From positions 1 to 54,020 of the forward strand of contig JARBTX010000019.1 in NCBI GenBank assembly GCA_029239975.1: a stretch of DNA of 54,020 bases, written 5' to 3'. The notes under the pieces are model-generated. The model was not told where the DNA came from and ran no database searches. It saw nothing but the letters and a program-made list of their open reading frames with translations. Below are positions 26,937 through 36,440 of this stretch, piece by piece; positions within the stretch are counted from its first letter, which is position 1; each line of letters opens with the position of its first letter. The DNA comes from Anaerocolumna sp. Its GTDB lineage: Bacteria > Bacillota > Clostridia > Lachnospirales > Lachnospiraceae. The translations under genes were made by a program, and so were the position numbers.

Positions 26937-28325
26937 TTAATTTTTCTTACCCAAAGTTACTTCAACTTCCATGTCTTTGGTTTCATTTTTTACGGTTCTT
27001 TTCAGTGTAATCTTTAATGTTGTCTTTGGTTCATATGCATTTATAAGATTATAGAATGTATTTACTGATAATATAGGTGTTTCATTTATAGTTAATATAA
27101 TATCTCCACTTTGTAATCCACCTTCAAGAGCTGGAGAATCTGCCTCAACTTCAGTGACACATATACCACTCGTAGCTTCCACTTTGTTAAGTGCTGATTG
27201 AGTCATATCTGCACCTTTGATTCCAAAGTATACTTGATCACTATTATTGACTAATCGTTCAATAATATTTTTAATTTTTGAAACACCGATTACGGTATTT
27301 ACGTCTGGATTTAATTCATCTTTTAATTTTTGAGTAATAATCCCTATTACTTCACCACGTAGATTAACAATAACACCTTCACTGTTGGAATTCGTATTAA
27401 TGTCAGTGGTAAAGGTATCTATCTTATTATCTGTAACATAGATGCTAGTTCCTTTACTAGATATTATTCCAAGTTCCATAGAACCAACATAACCATTTGG
27501 ACTTCCTAATGCTAAAATTGGAGTTCCAACAATAAGAGAATAGGATTCTCCTAGTATAGCTGGTTTAATCTTTTTCAAATTACTAGCTGGAATATCATCT
27601 AATGAAACTGCTATAGCTGCTAAGTTTAAATCTGTATCATAGGATTGTAATTTAGCTTGTACTTGTAAAGTTTCTGTAAATGAAACTAAGATATCATTAG
27701 AATCTTTTACTTTATCTAAACTCACTAATATGATTAAATCCACATCATTATCGGCTACTACTATACCACTCGTAGTTTTTACTAATTCATATTCGTCATT
27801 AAAAATGTCTACTTCATTACTAACACTAGTAATGGTAACAATTGAGTTACTTATATCATTAGAAATACTTCGTAACTCCATATATATATTAGTTAAATCC
27901 TTTAAATCTGCTTCAATTACCTTTTCGATAATCACAGTATCATGTTTTAGTTCATCATCATCTGATTCACTATTCTCACTGCCTTGTCCATCATCATTTT
28001 CACTTACAACTGGTGTAATTTGGGGGTCTAATGTAGGGCTTGGTGTAATTTCTGTATTTTGAGTTCCAGCTTGATTACTGCCATCATCCGGTACTGTAGT
28101 TGGAAACTCAACCGTCTTCTTATCTTGCGACCCACCAAAAAATCGACTAACTGTAGGTTCTGATACACAAAATGCCATTCTTGCTACAACGCCAAAAACA
28201 CAAGCTAGAGCAGTAGTCCACGCTACAGAATATAACATTCGTTTCATTCTACTTTTCTTTTTGGATGTTATCTGTTCTTGAATAAAAGAAAATCCTTTTT
28301 CCTTATTATTGTTATCTTCTGACAT
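26937..28325 (-). CDS. Membrane-anchored HtrA-like PDZ protein, probably inactive protease
   Basis: A 462-residue HtrA/DegP-like protein. A cytoplasmic N terminus is followed by one membrane segment (about 32-53), a linker rich in Ser, Asp, Pro and Thr (about 60-130), a trypsin-like domain (about 155-345) and a PDZ domain (about 365-455). The Asp is present (D232 in DTDLNLAAIAV) and the serine position is kept (S315 in TNSNSEG, in place of GNSGG). The catalytic His is missing: where HtrA proteins have TNxHV, this one has ILVSLDKV (199-206). The oxyanion glycines of GNSGGP are also altered. It may therefore be a binding or sensing protein at the cell surface. AAAGGAG precedes the ATG. It is divergent from mutS2. 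Confidence 0.82.
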   Translation of the reverse strand: MSEDNNNKEKGFSFIQEQITSKKKSRMKRMLYSVAWTTALACVFGVVARMAFCVSEPTVSRFFGGSQDKKTVEFPTTVPDDGSNQAGTQNTEITPSPTLDPQITPVVSENDDGQGSENSESDDDELKHDTVIIEKVIEADLKDLTNIYMELRSISNDISNSIVTITSVSNEVDIFNDEYELVKTTSGIVVADNDVDLIILVSLDKVKDSNDILVSFTETLQVQAKLQSYDTDLNLAAIAVSLDDIPASNLKKIKPAILGESYSLIVGTPILALGSPNGYVGSMELGIISSKGTSIYVTDNKIDTFTTDINTNSNSEGVIVNLRGEVIGIITQKLKDELNPDVNTVIGVSKIKNIIERLVNNSDQVYFGIKGADMTQSALNKVEATSGICVTEVEADSPALEGGLQSGDIILTINETPILSVNTFYNLINAYEPKTTLKITLKRTVKNETKDMEVEVTLGKKN

Positions 28326-28674
28326 TTCTTTTCTCCTTTAGGACAATCCGTATGATTATTTTATCATGTACTTATGAACATTTCATGAATGATTTGTAAA
28401 CAAAAGGATGATTTCCAATCATTTTTTAAATAATTGTTTTATTTTACTTGAAAATAAGGTAAAATAAAGAATTGAAGAACCCCTGAATATACTATTAAAT
28501 ACAACATTATAGCTTATTAATAGCTTATATTTTTCATTAACCCGGTCTGATTAACATTCCATGACTTATCATAGTAGATTTATTTATACAAGGGAAATAC
28601 TTTTGAATCAAAAATCATGGACTGAATCATAGAAAATATCTATTGATAAACTATAACCCTTATGGAGGAAGCTT
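28326..28674. promoter_or_regulatory. Divergent upstream region of the HtrA-like gene and mutS2
   Basis: A 349-bp gene-free stretch that must carry both promoters. GATAAAAT near 28364 is a candidate -10 for the leftward gene and TAAAAT near 28460 one for mutS2, but no convincing full promoter was found. No repeat or RNA element was recognised. Confidence 0.35.
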
Positions 28675-31056
28675 ATGAACGAGAAAGCTTTAAAAACACT
28701 GGAATACGTTAAAATCATAGAGAAATTAACGATCTTAGCAGGTTCTGGACTTGGAAAAGAATTATGTGCTACTCTTCTACCCATAGACGATTATGACGAA
28801 ATCACAAGAAGACAAAAAGAAACTACAGATGCTCTTTCTAGAATCTATCGAAAAGGCAGCTTAGGTTTCTATGGGATACATGATATTAGACCATCACTAA
28901 AAAGATTGCAAATTGGCTCTACTTTAGGTGCAGGTGAATTGTTACACGTTAGTTCTGTTTTAGATGCAACCTTACGTGTGAAATCATATGGTAATAAAGA
29001 TTCTGAAGAAGCCAAAACCGATTCTTTAGATGAAATGTTCTCGATATTAGAACCTTTAAGTCTACTGAATAATGAAATTAAACGTTGCATTATCAGTGAA
29101 GAAGAAATAGCGGATGATGCAAGTCCATCTCTTAAGAATATCAGACGTTCTATGAAGGTAACCAACGATAAGATTAGAGAACAGCTTAATTCCATTGTTA
29201 ATTCATCTAATTCCAAAACTATGCTTCAAGAAAACATAATCACAATGCGAAACGGAAGATACTGTTTGCCTGTGAAACAAGAATACCGTGGACAATTCCC
29301 AGGTATGATTCATGATCAATCATCTTCTGGTTCCACCTTATTCGTTGAACCTATGTCAGTTGTTAAATTAAATAATGACATGAAAGAATTAGAAATTAAA
29401 GAACAAGAAGAAATTGAGAAAATCTTGGCTGATTTAAGTAATCGTGCTGGAGTAGAAATTGAAAAATTAGAAACCAATATTAAAGTAATAACAGAACTTG
29501 ATTTTATCTTTGCCAGAGCTAACCTTTCCAAGCAAATGAAAGGTAGTGAACCTATATTTAACACGAATGGTATTATAAATATCAAAAAAGGTAGACATCC
29601 TTTAATTGATTCTAAAAAAGTAGTTCCTATCGATATAAACTTAGGAAAAGATTTTCATTTATTAGTCATTACTGGACCAAATACTGGTGGTAAAACTGTT
29701 TCATTAAAAACCGTAGGTTTATTTACTTTAATGGGTCAAGCAGGATTACACATTCCAGCTTTTGATGGCTCTGAATTATCTGTTTTTGAAGAAGTATATG
29801 CTGATATCGGTGATGAACAAAGTATTGAACAAAGCCTTAGTACATTTTCATCTCATATGACCAATACTGTATCTATATTAGAGAAAGCAAATTACAAATC
29901 TCTTGTATTATTTGATGAATTAGGTGCTGGTACAGACCCTACAGAAGGTGCTGCTTTAGCTATGGCTATCCTTTCTGATCTTCACAAAAGAAAAGTTTGT
30001 ACTATGGCAACAACTCACTACAGCGAACTAAAGATATATGCGTTGTCAACAGAAGGTGTATGTAATGCATCCTGTGAGTTTGATGTTGAATCCTTACGAC
30101 CAACTTATCGTCTGCTTATAGGCATTCCTGGCAAGAGTAATGCCTTTGCGATATCTTCAAAATTAGGATTACCAAATTATATTATAGAAGACGCAAAAGC
30201 TTTAATCGGAAAACAAGATGAAAGTTTTGAAGATGTAATTTCAGATCTTGAAAAAAACCGTATTGCCATGGAAAATGAACGCGATGAAATAAGTAAAGCA
30301 AAAAAAGAAATAGAAGAATTAAGAAAAAGATTACAGCAAAAGAATGAAAAAATGGATCAAGCAAAAGAACGCATGTTAGCAGAAGCCAATGAACAGGCAA
30401 GAAAAGTGCTTCAAGAAGCAAAAGACTTTGCAGATCGAACCATTAAGAATTTCAACAAATGGAATGAAGAAGGCGGATTTAGCAAGGACATGGAGAATGA
30501 ACGTGCTGCGTTAAGAGAACGTCTATCAAGTGCTGAATCATCTCTTTCTATTAAAAATACTAAAAAAACAAAGAAAGCCCAAAAACCAAAAGACTTTAAA
30601 ATAGGTGATGCAGTTAATGTCTTAAGTTTAGGTTTAAAAGGTACTATAAGTAGCCTTCCAAATGCAAAAGGCGATTTGTTTGTACAGATGGGTATTTTAC
30701 GTTCTCAAGTTAATATTAGTGACTTAGAATTAATTGATGAACCTGTTATAACAGGTCCTAATCTAAACCGTACAGGAGCAGGTAAGATTAAAATGTCAAA
30801 AACAGCTACTATAAGCCCTGAGGTTAATCTAATAGGTAAAACAGTAGATGAAGCAATGCCTGCTTTAGATAAATATTTAGATGATGCATATCTATCTCAC
30901 CTACCACAGGTAAGAGTAATCCATGGAGTTGGTACAGGGGCTCTTAAGAATGCAGTTCACTCCCATCTAAAGAAAACGAAGTACGTAAAATCATATCGCC
31001 TAGGTGAGTTTGGAGAAGGTGGTCACGGTGTTACCATCGTTGAGTTTAAACAGTAG
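28675..31056 (+). CDS. mutS2: MutS2 ATPase/endonuclease
   Basis: A 793-residue MutS2 protein: core and clamp domains (about 1-310), ABC-type ATPase domain (Walker A TGPNTGGKTVSLKT at about 327-340, then LFDELGAGTDPTEG), a coiled coil (about 510-610, rich in Glu and Lys), a KOW-like linker, and a C-terminal Smr nuclease domain (about 715-793; VRVIHGVGTGALKNAVH). The usual length is about 780-790. Known roles are suppression of homologous recombination and, in B. subtilis, rescue of collided ribosomes (RqcU/MutS2). GGAGG lies 6 bases before the ATG. A perfect hairpin follows the gene, and the two-component genes come next on the same strand. Confidence 0.95.
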   Translation: MNEKALKTLEYVKIIEKLTILAGSGLGKELCATLLPIDDYDEITRRQKETTDALSRIYRKGSLGFYGIHDIRPSLKRLQIGSTLGAGELLHVSSVLDATLRVKSYGNKDSEEAKTDSLDEMFSILEPLSLLNNEIKRCIISEEEIADDASPSLKNIRRSMKVTNDKIREQLNSIVNSSNSKTMLQENIITMRNGRYCLPVKQEYRGQFPGMIHDQSSSGSTLFVEPMSVVKLNNDMKELEIKEQEEIEKILADLSNRAGVEIEKLETNIKVITELDFIFARANLSKQMKGSEPIFNTNGIINIKKGRHPLIDSKKVVPIDINLGKDFHLLVITGPNTGGKTVSLKTVGLFTLMGQAGLHIPAFDGSELSVFEEVYADIGDEQSIEQSLSTFSSHMTNTVSILEKANYKSLVLFDELGAGTDPTEGAALAMAILSDLHKRKVCTMATTHYSELKIYALSTEGVCNASCEFDVESLRPTYRLLIGIPGKSNAFAISSKLGLPNYIIEDAKALIGKQDESFEDVISDLEKNRIAMENERDEISKAKKEIEELRKRLQQKNEKMDQAKERMLAEANEQARKVLQEAKDFADRTIKNFNKWNEEGGFSKDMENERAALRERLSSAESSLSIKNTKKTKKAQKPKDFKIGDAVNVLSLGLKGTISSLPNAKGDLFVQMGILRSQVNISDLELIDEPVITGPNLNRTGAGKIKMSKTATISPEVNLIGKTVDEAMPALDKYLDDAYLSHLPQVRVIHGVGTGALKNAVHSHLKKTKYVKSYRLGEFGEGGHGVTIVEFKQ

Positions 31057-31083
31057 AATTGATTTTTATGATATTTAATTTTT

Positions 31084-31113
31084 ATAATAGTTGCCTAAAC
31101 AGGCAACTATTAT
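31084..31113 (+). terminator. Hairpin after mutS2
   Basis: ATAATAGTTGCCT (31084-31096) and AGGCAACTATTAT (31101-31113) form a perfect 13-bp stem with a 4-base loop. No T tract follows, so termination may be partial. Confidence 0.55.
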
Positions 31114-31186
31114 AGAAGTTCGTCTCAATTATGACATATCTGATAAACTATAATTTACAAAAAAATTATGCAGGAAAGGAGTCATT

Positions 31187-31903
31187 ATGGCAACAAAACA
31201 AAAAATTCTAATAGTAGACGATGATGCAAATATAGCAGAATTAATTTCTCTTTATTTGACGAAAGAATGTTTTGACACCTTAATGGTTCAAGATGGAGAA
31301 GAAGCAATACAAAAGTTTGGAACTTATCAACCTAATTTAATATTGCTTGATTTAATGTTACCTGGAATTGATGGTTATGAAGTTTGTCGTGAAATTAGAA
31401 AAACATCATCTGTTCCTATCATTATGTTATCAGCAAAAGGAGAAATATTTGATAAAGTGTTAGGCTTGGAACTTGGTGCTGATGACTATATTATCAAACC
31501 ATTTGATTCCAAGGAATTAGTTGCCAGAGTGAAAGCTGTTCTTCGTAGATTTCATCCTGCTACCACAGCTAGTGTCGATACTGTTGTTTCAGAACAAACT
31601 GGTGATTATGTTTCTTATCCTGATCTTATTATTAACCAGTCTAATTACTCCGTCATTTACTATGGTAATACCATTGAAATGCCACCAAAAGAATTAGAAT
31701 TATTTTATTTTCTAGCATCACATCCAAATCAAGTATTTACTAGAGAGCAACTTTTAGATCATATTTGGGGTTATGAATATATTGGTGATACTAGAACGGT
31801 AGATGTTCATATAAAACGTCTCCGTGAGAAAATAAAAGATCACTCTTCCTGGAGTCTATCAACAGTGTGGGGTATAGGCTATAAATTTGAAGTAAAAAAA
31901 TAA
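31187..31903 (+). CDS. Response regulator, OmpR/PhoB family
   Basis: A 238-residue response regulator. The receiver domain (about 5-120) has acidic residues D11-D13, phospho-acceptor D55 in LLDLMLPG, and K104 in IIKPFD. A winged-helix DNA-binding domain (about 140-235) has PPKELELFYFLASHPNQVFT and the RTVDVHIKRLREKI recognition segment. The histidine kinase gene starts 24 bases later with its own AGGAGG, so the two are one operon and one signalling pair. The stimulus is unknown. AAAGGAG precedes the ATG. Confidence 0.92.
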   Translation: MATKQKILIVDDDANIAELISLYLTKECFDTLMVQDGEEAIQKFGTYQPNLILLDLMLPGIDGYEVCREIRKTSSVPIIMLSAKGEIFDKVLGLELGADDYIIKPFDSKELVARVKAVLRRFHPATTASVDTVVSEQTGDYVSYPDLIINQSNYSVIYYGNTIEMPPKELELFYFLASHPNQVFTREQLLDHIWGYEYIGDTRTVDVHIKRLREKIKDHSSWSLSTVWGIGYKFEVKK

Positions 31904-31927
31904 AGACTTAAGGAGGAAAAGAGTTTT

Positions 31928-33343
31928 ATGAAGCGTTCTTTATGGCTAAAATTAATGTTTTGCTATTTTGCAGGAGCTGTCATAATGTTTGTATTACTAA
32001 ATACATATGGTGCGAAACGAATCGAGCAAAAATTAATTGATGAAAAAAAATCATTATTGTATAACGAAGCCACCTCCATTTCCTCCGACTATATGACAAT
32101 TTATTATAGAGAACAACTTTCTCTTAATTATTTAACAACACAAATCAAAACAATAGGTAGTAAGCTAAACGCAAGAATTTGGATTGTAAGCAAAGAAGGC
32201 GATGTTATAACAGACACAAAGCCTCCAAAAAATACGGATGTGACAATTAATGTTCTAGATATTAACCCAGACTTTTTAGATTCAACCTTCTCAGATTATA
32301 CTTATATGCGTGGTATATTACCAGAACCAATGATTAGTGTAGTATATCGTGTAGTATATAAATATCAGTTAAAAGGTTATATCGTAATGTTATCACCAAT
32401 CAGTGCTATCAAGGAAAGCAGTCTTTACTTTATTGATACAATAAACATCTGTTTTTTAATCTTCTTGGCATTTTTGTTCCTGATGTTTTGCTATATTTAT
32501 TATTTAACTATTATTCCAATTAAAACAATGAACAAAGCTGCAGCCGAATATATTAAGGGTAATTATTCTCATCCTTTGAAAATGAAACGGAAAGATGAAT
32601 ATGGTGAACTTGCTAATTCATTATCCTATATGGCAGGTGAAATGAATAATCTAGATGATTATCAAAAGAAATTTGTTGCAAATATCTCACATGATTTTCG
32701 GTCACCTTTAACATCAATAAAAGGATACGCTGAAGCCCTTCAAGATGGTACCATTCCTTATGAGATGAAAGATAAATACCTTGGAATTATATTATTTGAA
32801 ACGGAACGATTAAATAAATTAACAACTAGCTTACTTGCTTTAAATAGTTTCGAAAACCATGGAACCATCCTAGATATCGTATCTTTTGATATCAATCATA
32901 TTATTAAAAAAACGGCGGAAAGTTTTGAAGGTGCCTGCACAGGAAAAAAGATTACTTTAAATTTAATCTTTTCATCCAAAGAAACTTACGTTGATGCAGA
33001 TGAAGGAAAAATACAACAAGTATTGTATAATCTTTTGGATAATGCGATTAAGTTTAGCCATCATAATTCAACTATAAAAGTTAGTACCACGGAAAAAGGT
33101 GACAAAGTATTTGTATCTGTAAAAGACCATGGTATTGGAATACCAAAAGAAAGTATAAAGAAAATTTGGGAACGATTTTATAAAACAGATACTTCAAGAG
33201 GTAAGGATAAAAAAGGGACTGGCCTTGGATTATCCATAACAAAAGAGATTATTACTGCACATAACGAGAATATTAATGTTATTAGCACCGAAGGAGTAGG
33301 AACAGAGTTTATCTTTAGCCTACCTAGATCTGAAAGCTTTTAA
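31928..33343 (+). CDS. Sensor histidine kinase
   Basis: A 471-residue membrane kinase, partner of the preceding response regulator. TM1 is at about 7-27 and TM2 at about 168-195, enclosing an extracellular sensor of about 140 residues of unknown ligand (NARIWIVSKEGDVITDTKPP suggests a PAS-like fold). A HAMP domain (about 195-248) and HisKA domain follow, with phospho-acceptor H255 in ANISHDFRSPLTS. The HATPase_c domain has N in LLDNAIKFSHHN, the DHGIGIP G1 box and the GTGLGLSI G2 box. The stop codon lies inside a run of 18-19-bp tandem repeats (33335-33409), so the last residues (ESF) are encoded by the first repeat unit. Confidence 0.92.
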   Translation: MKRSLWLKLMFCYFAGAVIMFVLLNTYGAKRIEQKLIDEKKSLLYNEATSISSDYMTIYYREQLSLNYLTTQIKTIGSKLNARIWIVSKEGDVITDTKPPKNTDVTINVLDINPDFLDSTFSDYTYMRGILPEPMISVVYRVVYKYQLKGYIVMLSPISAIKESSLYFIDTINICFLIFLAFLFLMFCYIYYLTIIPIKTMNKAAAEYIKGNYSHPLKMKRKDEYGELANSLSYMAGEMNNLDDYQKKFVANISHDFRSPLTSIKGYAEALQDGTIPYEMKDKYLGIILFETERLNKLTTSLLALNSFENHGTILDIVSFDINHIIKKTAESFEGACTGKKITLNLIFSSKETYVDADEGKIQQVLYNLLDNAIKFSHHNSTIKVSTTEKGDKVFVSVKDHGIGIPKESIKKIWERFYKTDTSRGKDKKGTGLGLSITKEIITAHNENINVISTEGVGTEFIFSLPRSESF

Positions 33344-33409
33344 ATATTAGAAAAGCTTTTAAATATTAGAAAACATTTAAAAATTAGAAAAGCAGTTAAA
33401 AATCAGAAA
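33335..33409 (+). repeat. Four 18-19-bp tandem repeats spanning the kinase stop codon
   Basis: Units start at 33335, 33354, 33373 and 33391. The first two are identical (AGCTTTTAAATATTAGAAA); the third and fourth diverge (ACATTTAAAAATTAGAAA, AGCAGTTAAAAATCAGAAA). The first unit contains the TAA stop of the kinase gene and the array runs into the terminator. Confidence 0.8.
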
Positions 33410-33444
33410 AGGATTGTGGTAGTTTTAAATACCATAATCCTTTT
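33407..33444 (+). terminator. Terminator of the two-component operon
   Basis: AAAAGGATTGTGGTA (33407-33421) pairs with TACCATAATCCTTTT (33430-33444) with one mismatch and is followed by a T-rich tract. It may also serve the convergent trmL gene. Confidence 0.75.
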
Positions 33445-33491
33445 ATTTATTAATTAAGTTTATTATATTATTAACAGTATACTTACTAGCG

Positions 33492-33992
33492 TTAAATGCT
33501 TTCTTCCCATGTATGGCGATGAAGATGACCGATACGATTCATACCTTCAAAATTATTCTGACGTAATGCTTCATATAAAACTATGGCTACCGAATTCGAT
33601 AGATTTAAGGAACGAATTTCACCAATCATTGGGATTCGAATTGAATTCTCTTTATTATTAAGTAAAATTTCTTCAGGTATACCTGCACTTTCTTTACCAA
33701 ACATAATATAACAATCTGGTTCAAAATTTGCCTCTGTATATACATTAACAGCTTTCGTTGTTGCCATGTATATCTTTGCACCTGGGTTTTTCGCTAGAAA
33801 ATCATCATAATTTTCATATATTGTAACATCCAAGTCTTTCCAATAATCGAGTCCAGCTCTTTTTATTTCTTTTTCATCTAAATTAAATCCTAATGGCTTA
33901 ATTAAATGTAATCTTGAACCTGTTGCAACACAAGTTCTACCTATATTACCTGTATTAGCTGGAATCTCAGGTTCTAATAATACAATATTCAT
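33492..33992 (-). CDS. trmL: tRNA (cytidine/uridine-34-2'-O)-methyltransferase TrmL
   Basis: A 166-residue SPOUT-class methyltransferase of normal TrmL length, methylating the ribose of the wobble base in tRNA-Leu isoacceptors. Family marks are NIVLLEPEIPANTGNIGRTC at the N terminus, IMFGKESAGIPEEIL, and the knot residues IPMIGEIRSLNLSNSVAIVLYE. It is cytoplasmic and dimeric by family. GGAG lies 9 bases before the ATG. It shares the minus strand with the CheX-like gene, 43 bases away, so they may be co-transcribed. Confidence 0.93.
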   Translation of the reverse strand: MNIVLLEPEIPANTGNIGRTCVATGSRLHLIKPLGFNLDEKEIKRAGLDYWKDLDVTIYENYDDFLAKNPGAKIYMATTKAVNVYTEANFEPDCYIMFGKESAGIPEEILLNNKENSIRIPMIGEIRSLNLSNSVAIVLYEALRQNNFEGMNRIGHLHRHTWEESI

Positions 33993-34035
33993 ATCAAAAA
34001 CTCCAGTTCTCTTATTTAAACATATCTAGATTTTA

Positions 34036-34503
34036 TTAATCTTTTATTGCAACATTGATTTCGATTGCTCTTGTTTCATCATATTGCAATGGTATACATA
34101 TGTTTTGCGTATAATTATTTGTAAATGAAACATTACCTGTACATAGGGTCGGAGGAGTGATATCTATACCAATTCCTTTTGTTGAAAATATAGTCGCTGT
34201 ATTGCCCATTATCATATTACCTAATTCGCATACTGCACTTGTGGATAACTCATCCAACTGAGTCACTGGCATCATAATCATTTTTGACGCAATATCACAT
34301 GCTACATTATTTGGAATTGCAATCATTGCTTGACCACGAATTTCTCCTGTTATTCCGATCATAATCACTAATGTATCCGCTGTAAAATCCGTACTTTTCA
34401 CATATGGTTTACCGATTTTTACATCTACAAAGCACATATCCTTCAAAATTTTGGTAGAAGCTATTAAAAAAGGGTTTATGTGCTCTGCATTCAATCCTGC
34501 CAT
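34036..34503 (-). CDS. CheX-like chemotaxis phosphatase-family protein
   Basis: A 155-residue CheX/CheC-fold protein. The family features are two related strand-helix halves and the helix with conserved Glu and Asn, here AVCELGNMIMGNTAT; in CheX the ExxN motif (E-L-G-N) removes phosphate from CheY-P. The match to ELGNMIMGN is good, so activity is likely. It could alternatively be a CheX-like partner of another response regulator, since no chemotaxis genes are nearby. I chose the ATG at 34503, 7 bases after AGGAGG; the ATG at 34527 would place that site inside the gene. Confidence 0.83.
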   Translation of the reverse strand: MAGLNAEHINPFLIASTKILKDMCFVDVKIGKPYVKSTDFTADTLVIMIGITGEIRGQAMIAIPNNVACDIASKMIMMPVTQLDELSTSAVCELGNMIMGNTATIFSTKGIGIDITPPTLCTGNVSFTNNYTQNICIPLQYDETRAIEINVAIKD

Positions 34504-34593
34504 AGTATATCCTCCTAAGTAAGTCATAATAAGATTTTATCACATTTACTGTCAATATATCAATATAATTTGATTAATTAATAAATTAACAAT

Positions 34594-35760
34594 CTATATT
34601 TCTTTGTATTTCGACACAAAACGTCCCATACGCTCTATTGCTATTTTAAGATTTTCAATGGAATATGCATAAGAAATACGTAAAAATCCTTCACCACAGT
34701 CACCAAAGGCAGTACCTGGTACTACAGCAACTTTCTCTTCTTTTAATAACCTGGTTGCAAATTCATCTGAGGACATTCCTAAGGACTTAATACTAGGAAA
34801 TACATAGAAGGCACCAAATGGCTCAAAACATTCTAATCCCATTTCTTTAAAAGCATGAATTAAATATTTTCTTCTTTGGTCATATGCTTCTCGCATCATT
34901 TCTACATCCGGATCACCATTTCTTAAAGCTTCAACTGCAGCATATTGGCTTGTAGTTGGTGCACACATAATAGCAAATTGATGAATTTTAACCATCTGTT
35001 CAATAATATTACTTGGTCCTACTGCATATCCAAGACGCCATCCTGTCATTGCATAGGATTTTGAAAAACCATTGATTAAGATAGTTCTTTCTTTCATACC
35101 TGGAAGTTCTGCTATAGAAACATGCTTTCTTCCATAGGTAAGTTCAGAATATATCTCATCTGATAAAACAAAGATATCTTTCTCTTCTACTATCTTTGCA
35201 ATCTCTACTAACTCATCGTATTCCATAATAGCTCCCGTTGGATTATTAGGAAATGGTAATATTAATACTTTCGTTTTATCTGTAATTGCATTTAATAAAT
35301 CTTCTTTTGTTAATTTAAATTGATTTTCTACCTTTAATTCAATAATAACAGGTTTTCCACCAGCTAACCTAACACAAGGCAAATAAGACACATAACTTGG
35401 TTGTGGAATTAAAACTTCATCTCCTGGATCTAACATTGCTCTTAAAGAAATATCGATAGCTTCACTGCCACCTATGGTTACAATGGTTTCATTATTCGGA
35501 TTATATTGTAATTGATGTTTACGGTATAGATAATTACATATCTCAACTTTTAATTCTTTTAAACCTGCATTGGAAGTATAAAAAGTTCTTCCTTTTTCTA
35601 AGGAATATATACCCTCTTCACGTATATGCCAAGGTGTATCAAAGTCTGGTTCACCAACACCTAAGGAAATAGCATCTTTCATCTCACTTACGATATCAAA
35701 AAATTTTCTAATACCAGATGGTTGAATATCTACAACTAGTTTGGATAATGGGTTTCTCAA
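34594..35760 (-). CDS. PLP-dependent aminotransferase, class I/II
   Basis: A 388-residue fold-type I aminotransferase, PatA/AspC-like. Landmarks are ISLGVGEPDFDTP, the SNAGLKELK helix, FPNNPTGAIMEYDE, the Asp/Tyr pair in VLSDEIYSELTYG, and the PLP lysine in NGFSKSYAMTGWRLGY; the substrate-carboxylate Arg is in GFLRISYAY. Likely substrates are aspartate, aromatic or branched amino acids; the sequence does not decide. The start is a TTG at 35760 overlapping the Lrp-family stop (TTGA), and the MRNPLSK N terminus looks natural. It therefore forms a tightly coupled two-gene unit with its probable regulator. Confidence 0.88.
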   Translation of the reverse strand: MRNPLSKLVVDIQPSGIRKFFDIVSEMKDAISLGVGEPDFDTPWHIREEGIYSLEKGRTFYTSNAGLKELKVEICNYLYRKHQLQYNPNNETIVTIGGSEAIDISLRAMLDPGDEVLIPQPSYVSYLPCVRLAGGKPVIIELKVENQFKLTKEDLLNAITDKTKVLILPFPNNPTGAIMEYDELVEIAKIVEEKDIFVLSDEIYSELTYGRKHVSIAELPGMKERTILINGFSKSYAMTGWRLGYAVGPSNIIEQMVKIHQFAIMCAPTTSQYAAVEALRNGDPDVEMMREAYDQRRKYLIHAFKEMGLECFEPFGAFYVFPSIKSLGMSSDEFATRLLKEEKVAVVPGTAFGDCGEGFLRISYAYSIENLKIAIERMGRFVSKYKEI

Positions 35761-36239
35761 GGTGTAATCAACATCCTTTCATCATTATTTTCATGTACAA
35801 GAGGCAACCCATGTTCCTTATATTTCTTTAATACAAAATGAGTTGCTGTACTTAATACAGCTTCCATAGGAGCTAATTTACTTGAAACAAAAGTAGCTAC
35901 TTCTTTCATACTTTTACCTTCAATAATTACTGTTAAATCAAATCCACCTGACATTAAGTAAACTGATTCAACTTCATCAAATTTATAAATTCTTTCTGCG
36001 ATTTTATCAAATCCTTGCCCTCTTTGTGGAGTAACCTTAACTTCAATTAGAGCAGTCACTTTTTCACTTTCAGTTTTATCCCAATTAATAAGAGTTGGAT
36101 ATCCGCAAATAATTGTTTCTTCTTCTAACTGTTTTAATGTAGCACTTACTTCCTCTTCTGTACTGCCTAACATGGCGGCTAGGTCCTTGGCTGTTAGTTT
36201 ACTATTCTTATCAATGGCGGCTAATATTTTCTCTCTCAT
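35757..36239 (-). CDS. Lrp/AsnC-family regulator
   Basis: A 160-residue regulator: a winged helix-turn-helix (about 1-50; SKLTAKDLAAMLGSTEEEVSATLKQL) followed by a RAM/AsnC ligand domain (about 62-140; VTALIEVKVTPQRGQGFDKI, YLMSGGFDLTVIIEG). The GFDLTV segment is typical of the domain that binds amino acids and assembles octamers. The aminotransferase gene begins within its stop codon, so it probably controls that gene and its own promoter in response to an amino acid. GGAAA upstream gives a modest ribosome site. Confidence 0.87.
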   Translation of the reverse strand: MREKILAAIDKNSKLTAKDLAAMLGSTEEEVSATLKQLEEETIICGYPTLINWDKTESEKVTALIEVKVTPQRGQGFDKIAERIYKFDEVESVYLMSGGFDLTVIIEGKSMKEVATFVSSKLAPMEAVLSTATHFVLKKYKEHGLPLVHENNDERMLITP

Positions 36240-36272
36240 TATGATTATTTCCTTTCAATTTTTATTGTATAG

Positions 36273-36418
36273 TAGACAATTATGAATTTGTAGTATATCG
36301 AATTTATCACATAGTTTATATGAATTTTATAGCTTCGGTTACTTAAGAGTAAGTTTCCGCTAACTGTAAATATAAACTAGTGATAATTAAGCAGATTTTG
36401 TTATTTCGTAACTGTCTA
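36273..36418. repeat. Possible diverged miniature element, copy C
   Basis: 146 bp with imperfect inverted ends: TAGACAATTATGAA against TAGACAGTTACGAA (reverse complement of the right end), plus the internal block TTTATAGCT also found in the copies at 6426 and 19021. The rest is diverged and no target duplication is evident. It fills most of the 200-bp gap between the HypE-like gene and the Lrp gene. Weak evidence. Confidence 0.35.
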
Positions 36419-36440
36419 TTATTATCTACTCATAACTTCT

